Part shown: in pieces, positions 1 through 13,186 of the stretch
Layout: every line of letters starts with the position of its first letter
Numbering within the stretch: the first letter of the stretch is position 1
Source of the DNA: Aphis gossypii
Lineage: Eukaryota; Arthropoda; Insecta; Hemiptera; Aphididae
NCBI RefSeq assembly: GCF_020184175.1
Contig: NC_065531.1
Span: forward strand, 76,850,604-76,914,603
Length of the DNA: 64,000 bases
Reading direction: 5' to 3'
Translations under genes and position numbers: made by a program
Notes under the pieces: generated by a model
What the model saw: the letters and a program-made list of their open reading frames with translations, nothing else
Databases searched by the model: none
Told to the model about the DNA's origin: nothing

Positions 1-151
1 GGCAAGTTCGGACGATCGCCCAGTTGTCTGAGGATGTGTGCTGCCACGTGGTCGTGTGTTGGTGAGTTGGCCAGTTGATATTCGGCGCATTCACACAGAA
101 CATGTTTGGCTTCGGACGTCAAACGGTACACCGGTTTTCCTCCGTTGCCAC
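1..151 (-). CDS. K2P potassium channel, cytoplasmic M2-M3 linker exon (partial at window edge)
   Basis: On the minus strand the exon follows an acceptor ending in TAG (bases 154-152) and stays open for 49 complete codons up to base 1. It starts with two bases (GT) that complete the Gly codon left open by the exon ending at 7693, so phase and frame agree. The product begins GNGGKPVYRLTSEAK and continues with a predicted helical stretch containing CECAEYQLA and ILRQLGDRPNL. It is hydrophilic, with no membrane segment. By position it belongs to the cytoplasmic linker between M2 and M3; a long linker here is typical of KCNK18/TRESK-like channels. GC content and codon use rise sharply against the flanking intron. 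I did not recognise a named motif. The assignment rests on the phase-matched splice and open frame, and the exon continues or is spliced beyond the left edge. Confidence 0.72.
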
Positions 152-3100
152 CTACACGATAGACACAGATGGTATGAGAACTTGTCATGATAATATATTA
201 TGAATTGTATTTTATTACATACAAGTATTGTGAGTATTACAATTTGTAATATCATAATAAACAACACAATTTCAGAAGTTAATGCGTGTATGATTGTATA
301 GATTAAGTATAGATAAGTGATTTTGATAAAAATCACATTATTTACATACAAAATGTATCATTATAGTCGTTAAAAAGAAACGTCTCAACAAAGTACATAG
401 TATTCGCTTACAAGTGTACAACATAAAAAACGAATGTTCAGAAATTCGCGTACTTGGTTTTAATATTTGAGTAGATTAATTAATCAAATAAAATCTTAAG
501 ATTTAATTTTTAAGTGAATTATTTTAGACAATAAAATATTACAACTTAAAAATACTCTTAGAAGCCATCGCTACAAAATTTTAAAAATCGATAAAAACAA
601 CTAAAAAAAAAACCACAGAAATGTTGTCACAAAGTTAATAATGGGGGAATAAATCCATTCTTATACAAAAACTAAATTTTAGTTTATCAAGAACTGCTGA
701 ACGTTTATTTGCTTTGTTACGCACTTGTAAAATGGAAACAACAATAATTGTGTATGATACGTTTTTTAATTTCAAAGCTGTATAATATGTCTTATATAGT
801 TGTTTAATAATTCTTTATTATTCATTACAGATTTATGTGTCAGTGTTAATATTATAACACTAATCATACGAGTATACCTATTAAGTAAATTATATATATA
901 AATACATCGATTTTTATTTATTAGTTTTAAATTTGTAGATATTTTATAGAAATAAGCTACGTACAGTAGTTAGTGTTCTAATAACCGAATACCTCATATT
1001 GTTTTTGAAAATTATCATATATTACGATTTGTAACTATACATGAATCATTTTATATAAATATTAGACACTCAAAATTAAACTCGTTTCAAATTTTACTGC
1101 ATGCGCCAAAAACACCGAGTTTTAATTTTTACATCTTTGAACTCGAAACATAAAGTACAATGTACACGTATAATGTTTAACTTGATAAAACATCTATACA
1201 TGTAGTGTTCCGTATGGTTGTCTCCATCAATTACTTTTTCTAGTCGTTATTTTTATAATATTAGTGATATTATTCTCCTTTGGCACGATCTATTTAATTC
1301 TGGCTACACGACTGAACGTGAACATCATTAATACTACCTTCAGGGTAGTTTTAAGACAATCGGTATATGTTTTTCGGTCAACATAAGTTAAATAAAATTT
1401 GGCAGCGATAATATACACAGAGGAAAACAAAATCAGATCAATTGGTCGTAAAATGTAAACAAGTTTTAATACGATTCCGCTAATTGAACATTGCAGTAAT
1501 AATAATAACTATAAATAATCATATCAAAATGGAATTTGCATTTTCTTAAGTGTTGTTTTTAACCAATCATGATAATTCACGATGACGAAAAACTTTAATT
1601 AAATATTTACTTGAAAATATGAGAACCATAGATTTTAGAAAAAGATATAAACCTTTTAATTTTCATTAAACCGTTGTTAACATAATGCACTTAAATTGAA
1701 TATATTATAATATCCCGTGTAATAATACATTTATTATACTCGAATTATATTATGTTATATTATTATTTTATTTTATATTGTATTATAATTATTATATTCA
1801 ACGGTTAAAATATGTTGAATAATGTAAAATTGTATCTAGAAAAATCGAATAATTCTGTAGCTTGGAAATTATATTTTTTATTCATTTTGCAGCATACCTT
1901 TAACTAAATTATGTTCGGTTGATTACATTCTTATATTCAATTATATTAAACGAATTAAATATTTTCACTTTATTTATATGCATAAATGTTTATAAGCGGG
2001 TCTTATATAATATAACAAGATCTGAAAAAACGGTTAGGTAGAATTTTTTTTTGGTTTTTTTTTTTTTTATTTATTCATAATACACGGAGTAGGATTATAG
2101 TTATTTGCATCCGCATAACCGACTATAAGTGAGGTTTCTGGGTCTTTGCATTTTGTTATCGTTCAACCATGTGATTACTGTTCGGTTTCGTGTCATGAGT
2201 GGTTATATACAATATATACGAATTTATAATATATTTACTGTTCACCCAACTCTACTACTGACAATTGTATCTCGGTACCTTAATAATTCCGGCTGTCTTA
2301 TCTAAAAGTATTACTACTTGGACATACACACTGTCTTCTAAAAATCCCCGAAATTACTTCCATTTTATATTTTTATCGTCATATATCTAGAAAAGCCGAT
2401 GATACATGTAGGTATACATGTCTTATCTATATACTTCCATCAGCAGTGATTGGTTGACGACTGGACGAGATTCCCACAAATGGGCTCATCTAAATCTCAT
2501 TGAAAATAAAAATGTCAATATAATAAAACACTGACTATATCATTGTATATATTACTTTTTATTGAATCTTCCTTGTAGGATTGAGAAATCAAGGCAAGCA
2601 AGATCAGATGGAACAAATGGATAAAATGCATTACAATAATAATACATTCGTTTTAGATGTGTAAATTGAATGGGCTTAACAAAATAAAACAATTGATTGA
2701 ATTTTACACTTTTTTAAGATACAAAAACATTAGAAAATTTCAAATGTCTATAAATATCACAAAAAGGGCAACGAATTTTGAAAGTATTTTAGATATAATA
2801 AAATTAATTTAATATCGCCACGCTCAGTCTAAAAAACTATGCAAGTTTTATTATTATTTTTAAATGGTAATATTTTTGTTTTAGCTATAATGTATTGAGT
2901 AAGTATTTAAACCATATAAAACCTCAGGTATAAACCAGATTATATATTTTTTTCGAACAATTTAGTTTAATATCTCATATATTTCAACACAAAAAGTAAA
3001 AATATTAAATTTTTTTATAGATATATCATGTTTTTTTTATCATATAATAAAAATATTAAAAATATTGTTTAAACATAATAAGTATGTAGTTAAAATCAAA

Positions 3101-6100
3101 AAAAAAGTAAAATATAATACATTTATGTATGTTAACAATAAAACAAGCACTATAAATAAATAACAATAATTGTTATGTTTGAAGCTTCAAATATAATATA
3201 ACATGTACATTAAAAATCAAACGTTATTGTAAAAATATCTGGTTTTGGAATAAAATTTTACTTCATTCATATTAATTTTGGCTGGGCATATTATATCTAC
3301 ATATGAAATAATATTACTATCACTCGAATGGAAAAAAAAATGTTTTGACTGATTGACACGCAAAAACATTTTTCAAGCCATGGAAAAATCTGATAGCCAC
3401 TGACTACCATAATACAAAAATTATAATTTACAATACAAGTCTGATGTTGTTCTTATTACAGGCTGTGACATGCAATGTTATTTGGGTACGTGCAGTGTAC
3501 CTTTCGTCATAAACAATTGTTCGGCTTTGAAACTACCTTCTTAGAATAAATTCTCGTTCGCAGTATACCTTGTTGTTAAATAAGTGTTCATATTACTCTT
3601 CATTTTCATTAACGTAGTAATTTAGCGAGAGTGTTGAAAACTATTCTTATTCTCGGCCAAAGTAAAACAAAGCGTCGCAAAGTTTGTATGAACTTTAGTA
3701 ATTTTATCTTATTTTTTTTTTACTCTAGGCACAATGACGAGTGAGAAAATTATGAAATACGCACAAAAACGTGGATACGAATGCTTAAAATAAAATAAAT
3801 GATATGAGCGTATAAGATCATAATATTGTAATACAGTACTTTTATACTTATAATATGGGTACCTAATATAATGATTGACGTCGCGCGATCGACCGATAAA
3901 ATATTATCGAGAGTATTTTTATTGTACCCGTTTTCTATTATGATTTACAGAACAATTAATGTAAATAATCGAGAGAGTGATATTGATTTCACGTCCACGA
4001 TAAAACGCATTAATTAGTCGTGGCTAGACAGAAACCTACCCGGTGCGGGTTTCAAGTCATCAAACGGAATAGGTTAATATAAATACACGTGTGTGTATAT
4101 AATATTATACGACTGCATAATTTAGAGATGTGTCTTGGGAAACGAATGATGAATCGAAAAAAATGTGTGTTATATATAGTTATAGGTACTATAGGTGAAA
4201 CGGGTACTTTTTTATTTAGAAATCCCGTGTGTTATGATAATATATGCACGTCTATATACATAAAAAAAAAAAATTAAAAACAACTATTCCGGTGGGTTTC
4301 ACTAAACTTTATTGTGGCTTTGAGGTTCGAAATGAAATTATCGAGACTTCTTTATTTCAAATGCTGCAATGCGTATAATATAAACACGTGCCCTTTGCAA
4401 GAAATACTAATGAAAATTACTTTTACACGATAAATACGATATTTTTAATGTTATTTTGTTTTATTCAATTGGATAAGTTTTGATTGGTAGTTATATCGCA
4501 TTGCGTTAAATAAGACAATGAAATCAAATTCCGTATACACTATATCTATCCACTATGATTAATTTATTTATTTAACATACTTATTTTTATAGTAAAATAT
4601 ATTATATATTTACATCCTCCGCAACTTCTTCAATGATAAGGTTATTCAAAATTTGATTTTTGGAATTTCTAAACATACTTAATAGTATCCGGTGGATGTG
4701 AAAAATTCTGTTTTTCAAATGATAGTCAACAGTAAAATATTATTTGCTCATTTTAACGATTACAAATTAAAATTCGAACAAATTATTTTATGGTCTGAGT
4801 ATTATAAATACTAGATCCAATATACTAAAACCGCTGTATATGTTTTTAAAACTATTATTCTTAGCATAAACATTTTAATAACTAAGAATTTACTCATTAA
4901 AATTTTGAATTAAGACATTACATTTTCAAAAAAAAAAAAAAAAATTATACAGTTCATAATTGTAAAAACGGGGTTCATTTACTGTATATTAAAATAATTT
5001 ATAGCATTATATCTGTATGATACCAAATCTATAACTATAGTATAAATATACTGACTTGTCGTAAAGTTAAACATTTGTCACTAAAATATGACCTGTCATA
5101 AAAGTTAAATTAAGTTTTCAATTTTTGGTGGGATTGGAGTTTTACAATGTCTATATTTTTTCAAAAATAGCTCATACATATCTATTTATTTATTTTTCCA
5201 AGCACTTCGATCATAAACGAAATCGTATTTATGAAACAGTTTTATTGCCATATAATTTTAAATCATTCAATACGTGTTTGCAATGATATGATGGGCCAGC
5301 AGTATATTTAAGTTATATTAAAGTAATAAAGTAACATAATTGTATTTTGAACATAAATTTATACATTTCACGCGCATTAAAGAAAAAAAAACGAATGGAA
5401 AATACGTATTATTAAATTTGGATTCGTGAGAAATAACCTAAGTAAGTATTATAAAATGACATGTGATGATAATTTAATTTAACAACGATTCGACAGTAAA
5501 TTTAAAAAAAATATCCTAAGTATAATAATATTTGTAGAGAATTGTTAAGTCAATTTAACAAAAATGACGTAATGACGGAGTTCAAAATGTAAACATATTT
5601 TTTAAAAAGTATAATAATATTGAGTAAATAATTATTGGATTGTTCCTAACCAAATCTAATCAAATGCATTAATAAATATGTAAGATAACATCTTATTCTG
5701 TTATGAAAAAACTAACCTAGTTGTGTACTTAAAAAAATTCTATTACCATAAATAATAAATTAAGAAAACTGAAGTATTTTACTTCAAAATTACGATTTTA
5801 TTATTTCTAAGTCAACCTACCCAAATTATTATAAATATATTCCGGATTAGCTATTCCAATTTAAAATTGAATCACCTAAAGACTAAATAAGAATAACCAC
5901 TTTGTTCATTCATTTTGTTTCAGATAATTTTTCTCATGGAATGCTACAAGAACTGATGATCAGAGCCGATCTCAATTTTCTTCTCATAATCTATGTGAAC
6001 TTTGAGCACCAGGCTCGGAAATTGCCACTCAACTCATAAACTTTATTAGTTTATTGTTATTGTATGGTAATATTTAAATCTATAACTATGTATATAATCC

Positions 6101-7692
6101 GTACTAATTTTAAAACATTTTCCTTAATTTGAATTTTATTTAAACGACGTAATTTTTACTTTAAATCGGCTGTAAGTAATACTATAAATGCTTATGAATT
6201 AAAATTGTTTCATACCTATGTTGTTTTGAGTTAATATTTGATACTTATATTTAGGTATAAACAGTGAGATTTGTGCACCCGTCACACATATATATATATA
6301 TTATTGATTTATCTAGGTAATAAAAAATATAAATTGTAGTTTGGTTAAAATTTTATTTTTCATGAACAAGAAATCATGAAAAATGGTATTTTGCATTATG
6401 AGTTCGAGGTATTTTAATGTGTGCTAATCGGTGTAATTTAATCCATAGAACTACCACAACTAGATATACATTATTAATTTAATTTTAGACAAACGTTAAT
6501 TATACATATAATAGGTAATAGGATAATATATATTATACAATATGTATGGCTATACCTTTCTAGCACTGTGATTTCGTTGTCACCGCCAATTAAACTCACT
6601 GGAATCAGTGACATGTACTTGGAAAATAGAATAATATATATCTACAATGCACAGCAGTTCGTACTTTGTTTAATAACTATCTCGAACACCATTTTCGAGC
6701 TTTTTTTGGGGAAAAAAACAGACAGACATTGCAAAAACATGCTATAAATAACGCCGTTTTCAGCTAACCGACGTAATTATTCACCGTACAGTACACGTGG
6801 GAAATGAGTCTGTAACTTGATAATATCGCGCCACTGTATTCAAATAAATTATTATAATAATAAATATATACCGTCTATGTCTTAACTTTAACAGTGCACT
6901 CGAAACTATGATTTCGTTTTTCATTTAAATTCTGTAAATATATATATACAGTATACACTGAGAAAATAATTGAAAAATAAATATTATTAATAGTGAAGAG
7001 AAGAGGAGGAAGGGGGGAAAACAGACTGCACGCCATTTGCTTATACGAAACATGACTATAATGATATAGTAATTAGGGTATGATGCAAAGTGCATTTATT
7101 TTAAATGCTCTAAAACAATGCATTCCGCGCATATAATTCAGTTTATGTTACAGATATTTAAAAAATGAAATTATTGTTTTATATGTCTTTATAGCAGTTA
7201 TAAGATAATTTTGTTTGTAGTTTTAAGTAATTATTTTATTAGTTTTTACTATACATTTATAGTTTTTTGAGTTTTTGAGTTAAAATAATTCAAAATATCA
7301 TTTCAAGATGTTTTCTTTTTTTAATTTGATGTAATGCTCAAAATTTAACACATTTAAATAAGTTGAACGTATAACTAGTTAATCAATATAAATCAACATA
7401 GTTTTATCTTATACTTGTATAAGAGTTGAGAATAAATAATACAGCTTCAAAAATCAATAGATAATGTTGTTCATCGATAAAAAAAACTATTCTTGATAAG
7501 TTATTTCCAATTATTTCGATAGAATTTTTAAATATCTTTCATTATTAAAATATATATTAAATTGCTATTTTATAGTACGTATGTAATACAATAAAAAGTT
7601 TAATTTTTAATTTTTAAATAATTGTACTATAGTCAACACCTATTTTATCGTTTTTAGGACCTTAATAATATTATTTAATATATTATACAAAC
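152..7692 (-). other. Intron of the K2P channel gene (about 7.5 kb)
   Basis: It is bounded on the minus strand by a GT donor (GTTTGT, at 7692) and a TAG acceptor (at 152). The sequence is strongly AT-rich, with many homopolymer runs and short TA repeats. Open frames inside it, such as 62 codons at 4089-4277 on the plus strand, have the composition of the background and no recognisable domain. I see no RNA gene or intact mobile element. Confidence 0.65.
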
Positions 7693-7839
7693 CTATTTGT
7701 TGTTTTCGTGATTTCGGCGACAGTTCTGCCCTTTGGTTGTGGCTTGTGTTATACTGTTGTGGGGATGGTGGAGTGTGTTGCACTGACCCCGTACCTACTG
7801 TTGACGAAGATTTTTTCGATGACTTATCTCGTCGATTTC
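7693..7839 (-). CDS. K2P potassium channel, basic Ser/Pro/Gln-rich cytoplasmic linker exon
   Basis: This is a 147-nt minus-strand exon between a strong acceptor (TTGTTTTTCAG, ending at 7840) and a GTTTGT donor. Its first two bases (GA) complete a Gly codon begun at 26144, giving KRKSG|NRRDKSSKKSS across the junction. The last base (G) opens the Gly codon completed at 151. The 48 codons encode a basic cluster (NRRDKSSKKSS) followed by a low-complexity stretch rich in Ser, Thr, Pro, Gln and His (for example HTPPSPQQYN) and ending SPKSRKQQI. Such a region, directly after M2, is expected to be cytoplasmic and disordered, with potential phosphorylation sites; that is inference. The exon is a multiple of three, so skipping it would keep the frame. 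It was recognised from splice phase and coding composition, because it is too short to stand out by length. Confidence 0.85.
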
Positions 7840-8484
7840 CTGAAAAACAATAGGAATGAATAAATTATTATTATTAGATACACAATTAAATTAAATTATG
7901 TATATATTATATATTATGTATGATTAGGTTATTAATGAAATATACTATACATTGGTGATGGTTTTAAGTTTTAACGTAAAACAATCACTAAAATAATAAT
8001 AAAGTTTTTGAATTAGATTTTTTTTTACTGACATATAACATATTAGACCTTAAAGAACAATAGTTTTTATAAAAAAATGTGTGGTTCGTACTATTTTTAA
8101 AAGTGTTTGGAGTTTTAATAATAATGTGCATTTTTAATATCTTATTCAAAAGCAGAATATTTTTCATAGTACTTCTATACATACAAATTGAATTTCGGAC
8201 GATTAGTTTATGATTTATAAGAATTTAAAGTTTTAATGAGCGAAGTGTAGTGGTACAGGTGTACTCCGCAAAATTTTGGTTTACTCGCTCGTTTGAACTT
8301 TAAATTAAACACTTACACATAACAGTTATAATTAATAAACTACTCGTTAAAAATTTGATTTTGATGGGTTGAAATTCTCTGATCAATATTTTTCTTCGGA
8401 AATAAAATTAAAAATGTATTTATTTTTGTTCACCGAGAGAATAGTACTGTACAGCGGACGAAAACTCGTATCTAACCTACTTAC

Positions 8485-8548
8485 CACCAGTTGCTTTCGA
8501 GTCGGGGCAAATAATTTTCGTTAGTTATGTGCGCAAAGTGGTACTGTT
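8485..8548 (-). other. Possible cassette (poison) exon inside the large K2P intron
   Basis: On the minus strand a 64-nt segment lies between an acceptor (CTGACAG, ending at 8549) and a consensus donor (CTGGTG|GTAAGTAGG, GT at 8484-8483). Read from the phase left by the exon ending at 26144 it is open: Glu, then QYHFAHITNENYLPRLESNW. The other two frames contain stops. It is not a multiple of three, so inclusion would shift the next exon and reach TAA after the residues WKSTR. The result would be a product ending shortly after M2. The acceptor's pyrimidine tract is weak. There is no transcript evidence in the sequence itself, and it may be a chance pair of splice-like sites. Confidence 0.2.
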
Positions 8549-11500
8549 CTGTCAGTGAACCAATTTTAGAGTTTCAAAAGAGCAATACAAGTTTAAAAAA
8601 TGATAATTATAAAAAATTTTAAGACATAAATTTTTTTCAAAAAATTTGTTTTATACCGATTTAGAATGGAAGAAATATTTTAAAAAACGTAACTGTTTTC
8701 TGAATTAACGAATGTCTTACGTTGAATGGATCATCAAGTATAACAGTTGTACTTGCGCGTCATTAAACCATGCACTGAAAAGATCTTAAAATATAGATAA
8801 TGTTATAGAGTGATTCAATCTAATCGGTTATATTAATTTTGAGAGTGAATTTCCACGAATTATCATCTAAAATAGAAAAAATATAACACATAGAATAAAA
8901 TGTGTTAATAACACTATAATTACTGTTCAAAGTCATATAAAAATTAATGGGTACATTTTAGCTTTAATAGATCAGTTGTAGTGTATGCGGCCACTCGGAA
9001 GAATGTGATATATTGGTCATACATTCATAGATACTACACCACTGTATTGAGCTCTAATTTGGTTTTATTTCAAATTTCAAATTATATATATTAACAAATA
9101 CGTAATCGCATTTCGTAACGATTTTATTTTATTCTGAACGCACCACTTATAAATATATATAACAGCAGAATTATGTATGCTTCACGCCCATAACTAAATA
9201 AATATACAACACGTACAAATATATATATATATAAATAATGTTTGATCATAATTTTTTTACTGTTGTAGTACACTCGATTCAGACTTCTTTTTTTAGTATT
9301 TCGTACTTGTATTCGAGTTTTCAGTAAATCTACAATGGTTATATTTTCATACTTCAGTTTGACATTCGTTTGTACATATTGAGTTATTCAGTCTTTGCGT
9401 GCACTTCAAAGAAACAGCTTGGAATTTAGTATTGAAATATTACCTGTATATTTTAATTAAAAATACATATTATATACTTTAATACGTACGGAGTTCATCA
9501 TGTAATATTTTCAATAAATTATCTATTTCTTTTCTTGATTAAACTAATTTTCTTTTTTTTTCATCTTGTGAGTAATATTGTAAATCAAGTTTGCAATAAA
9601 TTGTTTTTAAATATAATTTATTAATGTTGTTATATTATTAAGTAAATATAAATAAGTATTATAAAATGCGATGATCAGTTGTTCATAATACGTCTAATAT
9701 AAATATTTTATAATATGTATAATTTGTAGAATAATATTAATTTTTTTTTTTATTGATCGTAAAATTTAATTTCGGCAACAAAGATCATTATAGTTACATA
9801 GTAATATTACGTTATCTTAATTATCTTAAACAACTATATTGCAATGGGTTTTTAAATAATATTATATAATTTGATTGTTTAAGAAAAAATGTTTGTAGTC
9901 ATTACTAGACTACCTATAGGTACCAATTTAAAATGTTATCAAATCGTCAATGTTGTGTAAAATTAATATTTAACGTTTGAGTGATTTAAGTATAAAAATT
10001 TCAAATTTTAGATGTTATTCACTAGTAGTTGAGTGTATTTTTTTTAGATAACAAAAAAAAGTAAAATTATATTAATATAATTTATAAGCGAATAATTCGC
10101 TTGTTCTAAATTTTTTTTTAATAATCTCTCAGTACTTAATTAAATACACATGACCATTTTAAATGTCACGGTAAAAAAAATTATTTTTTATCATTGTCAT
10201 GCAAATGATCTTTTGGTTTTGTCTCTAATAACACTATTGTTTACCTTCTTTTCATCACTTTTCCCATAGCATACATTTTTTCACCGTTCAACAACAACCC
10301 CTCTGTCATATTTCCATTGCCCATTGTTTTTTTCGCGTAATCCAGAAAAATGCAACTAAAGTCAAACATTTCGCTTTGTTTTCCCATACACTAGAGAGAA
10401 AGTTTTTGGAGAATTAAATACAATATGTTAGTAATAAATCATACTTTTTTTTTATTATTAAAAAGTGTAATCAATGTTTTGTAATAAAAAATAATTTATC
10501 ACATTATAATTTTATTTAAAAACGAAATTGTAAATAAATATAATTATAAATATTTTTTTTTTTTGGTAAATATTGATAAACATTACTAACCTGGGGATTA
10601 GGTCATTTATATGATTTATCATATAATTTTATCAATAATTTAAATTAAAAATCTTCATCATATTTAGATAGCGGGAAACTTATCATTTATAAAACATCTC
10701 CCTGTCCGCATACGTAATAAGAATACCTATTAGTTTATTAAAAATGTACAAATGAATACGAGGTAGGCTGTAGATTAAGACCTCTTATTTAGATACCTAA
10801 TATAATTAAGTACCTATAGTATATTACACGGAGAACATTTTAGCATATTTAATTACTCTAAATACCTGATCGAAAATTGCTTTTGAAAACCATTAATTTT
10901 TCTCAGTAGGTACCCACTAAAAAACTAATATATATTATTATTTAAATTTATTCATAAACTTACAGTAGTGTTCTTATATTTTTGTGATATTATTAGTTAT
11001 GTTCAATATTTACCATATTATATATATATATTTTAACGGGAAAAAGTTAGATTTAATTTATTTTCAATAATTTCGAATCATCATTGATGTCATTATTCCA
11101 CATTAAGTTGCATTTTAGTCAAATATAAAATAACACGAAGGCAGCTTAGCTATTATACTATTTATTTTATAATGATGTATAATCATCGATGGGTATTTTA
11201 AAAATTAGCACTGTTATAATTTTCGATTATTTATACACTTATTAATTATGCATACTTTGTACATAAATATGATAATATTGTAACGTCAATAGTTTTAAGT
11301 AGTCTTTGCATATGACTTGAAAAAAAAATATCATATCGCTTAAGGTTCATATTTTGTAAGAGATATTGTCACTGTTTATATAGCATGTCTTATTTTCCAC
11401 TATACTACACTTTAGTAGAATTGATAAAATATAAGATGCGTGTAGTGTAACGATTTATTGCATTGTGTATAGGTTAAAAACCAATGTTTTTGACTTAAAT

Positions 11501-12219
11501 ACTTTCATGGAAGATACACAGCGACAAGGGACCTTACGTCAGTCTATGTTAGATAAAACACCATTAATCATGTCTTTTTATTAAGCTAAACGATTATGTA
11601 CTCTGAAAAGGTGTCCTCCACGCAGTGCTGGGCGAACAAAGATACACTCGCTGCTACTTTCCATTTCTGATAAAAATCCTATTAAACATTTGAGTAAAAT
11701 TCGTCGATATTAGATAGACGTCACGTACTATAACTGTTTTTATAACGAATTATTAAAATCATTGTTCATAGGTATCGATTATACGTATGAAATGTGTCTC
11801 TTTGTTTTTTTTTCCGTCAAATACCCACATTAATCGTCTTCTAACTATTATATAAATGTATGAGAATTAACATTATAATCCGCATATGGCTTCAACACGC
11901 ATAACCAATATATTCAATATTAATTAGATACGAATTAGTTATTTTAATTTTAAAATATTAACGTAAATTAATTAACTTTATAATAACAGACCTTTGCAAA
12001 CATTTTTATTTTGAGTTTAATTAGATACCTAATGATCAAAAATATTATGTATTTTAAATAATTTTTAATCATGTTTCTGGTGAGGGAATATAATTTTGGC
12101 AAATAACTTATCTTAATTATTAATATATTAAAGTTACTGGGATCTAGCCGTCTAGTAAAATTTCCTGATGAATTACTAAAGGTTTATGACGTTTAGAGTG
12201 TTTAGACGATGACATAGAG

Positions 12220-12510
12220 CAGAAGTTCCCAACACTTTTTGATTCACGGTACTTTTAGTTATTTTCTAAAAATCTAAAGACACTCTCGAAGTGATAGCAA
12301 TTGAACCAATATGAATATTAAAATAGATTGGACATCGTAATATTACTACGTATACATTGTATGAAACACAATAGGATTTATACTATAGTTTGTTTTATTA
12401 CTCATTGTGTGCTATATTTTTCACGAAGTCGTTTATTCTTAAAAACATATTTCAAATAATTTCACGGTATCCTAAATTTAGGTTCTCGACACTCTGGTTG
12501 GGAAACTCTG
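12220..12510. mobile_element. hAT-type MITE with degenerate terminal repeats and 8-bp target-site duplication
   Basis: This 291-bp non-coding element has the left end CAGAAGTTCCCAAC. The right end reads CAGAGTTTCCCAAC when reverse-complemented, 12 of 14 bases matching. Flanking 8-mers are acatagag and acgtagaa (6 of 8 identical), as expected for an old hAT duplication. The CAG(A/T)GNTTC(T/C)CAA style of end is typical of Tip100-like hAT elements. There is no transposase frame, so it is non-autonomous. It lies in the large K2P intron. Confidence 0.6.
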
Positions 12511-13112
12511 ACGTAGAAGCTTGGAGGTTGTGAAAAAGTTATTCAGCTTCATGGAAAAAACGTGTTTCATTTAAAATTAGTATAAACGTATATTATAATA
12601 TCTATTGACCGATGGTAAGAAAATATGCGTAATACTATACAACACAAAATTAACATAATATTGTAATTATTTGTAGATTATGGTTCATTTTGTTTTTTTT
12701 GACATTTTCAAGCTGTGGTTGTATATAATATATATACGACCGACTTACTGAACAGTGCAGACTATAGATGCACTTAAATATTTAATTGTATTATAATATG
12801 CAATACTGCAATCCGTATATACATATATGGTACCATAATTTTGTGTACCTATCATATAATATAAAAATATTTAAGAAATAATATATTTTTGAAAAGTTTG
12901 TATACAAGCTACAGATAACTTATTACAATGAGTAATACCCTAGTTATTAAATTGCGAGTCCATTAATAATTTTCGAATATTTTTTTCTTTAAAGACAATT
13001 ATATTAGTATGTATAATATATTATTATATAGATATATGCTCATCTAATCAAAATAAATATAATATTATTTTTTTTTCTCTCCCTATTGTGTATTTCTCTA
13101 TGAAGAATCCTT

Positions 13113-13186
13113 CATAATATCATCACAGATTATATAAAGATAATAAAAATAATGAATAGTTTCACATAATCTGTGATGTTATTGTG
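13113..13186. repeat. Imperfect hairpin (about 21-bp arms)
   Basis: Bases 13116-13133 (aatatcatcacagattat) and 13166-13183 (ataatctgtgatgttatt) are reverse complements at 17 of 18 positions. The similarity extends a few bases outward. The loop is about 32 bases, AT-rich and non-coding. It may be a small folded MITE or a chance inverted repeat. I see no clear target-site duplication. Confidence 0.5.

Noticed and set aside
91..351. 86-codon minus-strand frame at the left end
   Set aside because: It overlaps the channel exon in a different frame and is otherwise AT-driven. The phase-matched frame of the exon is preferred.
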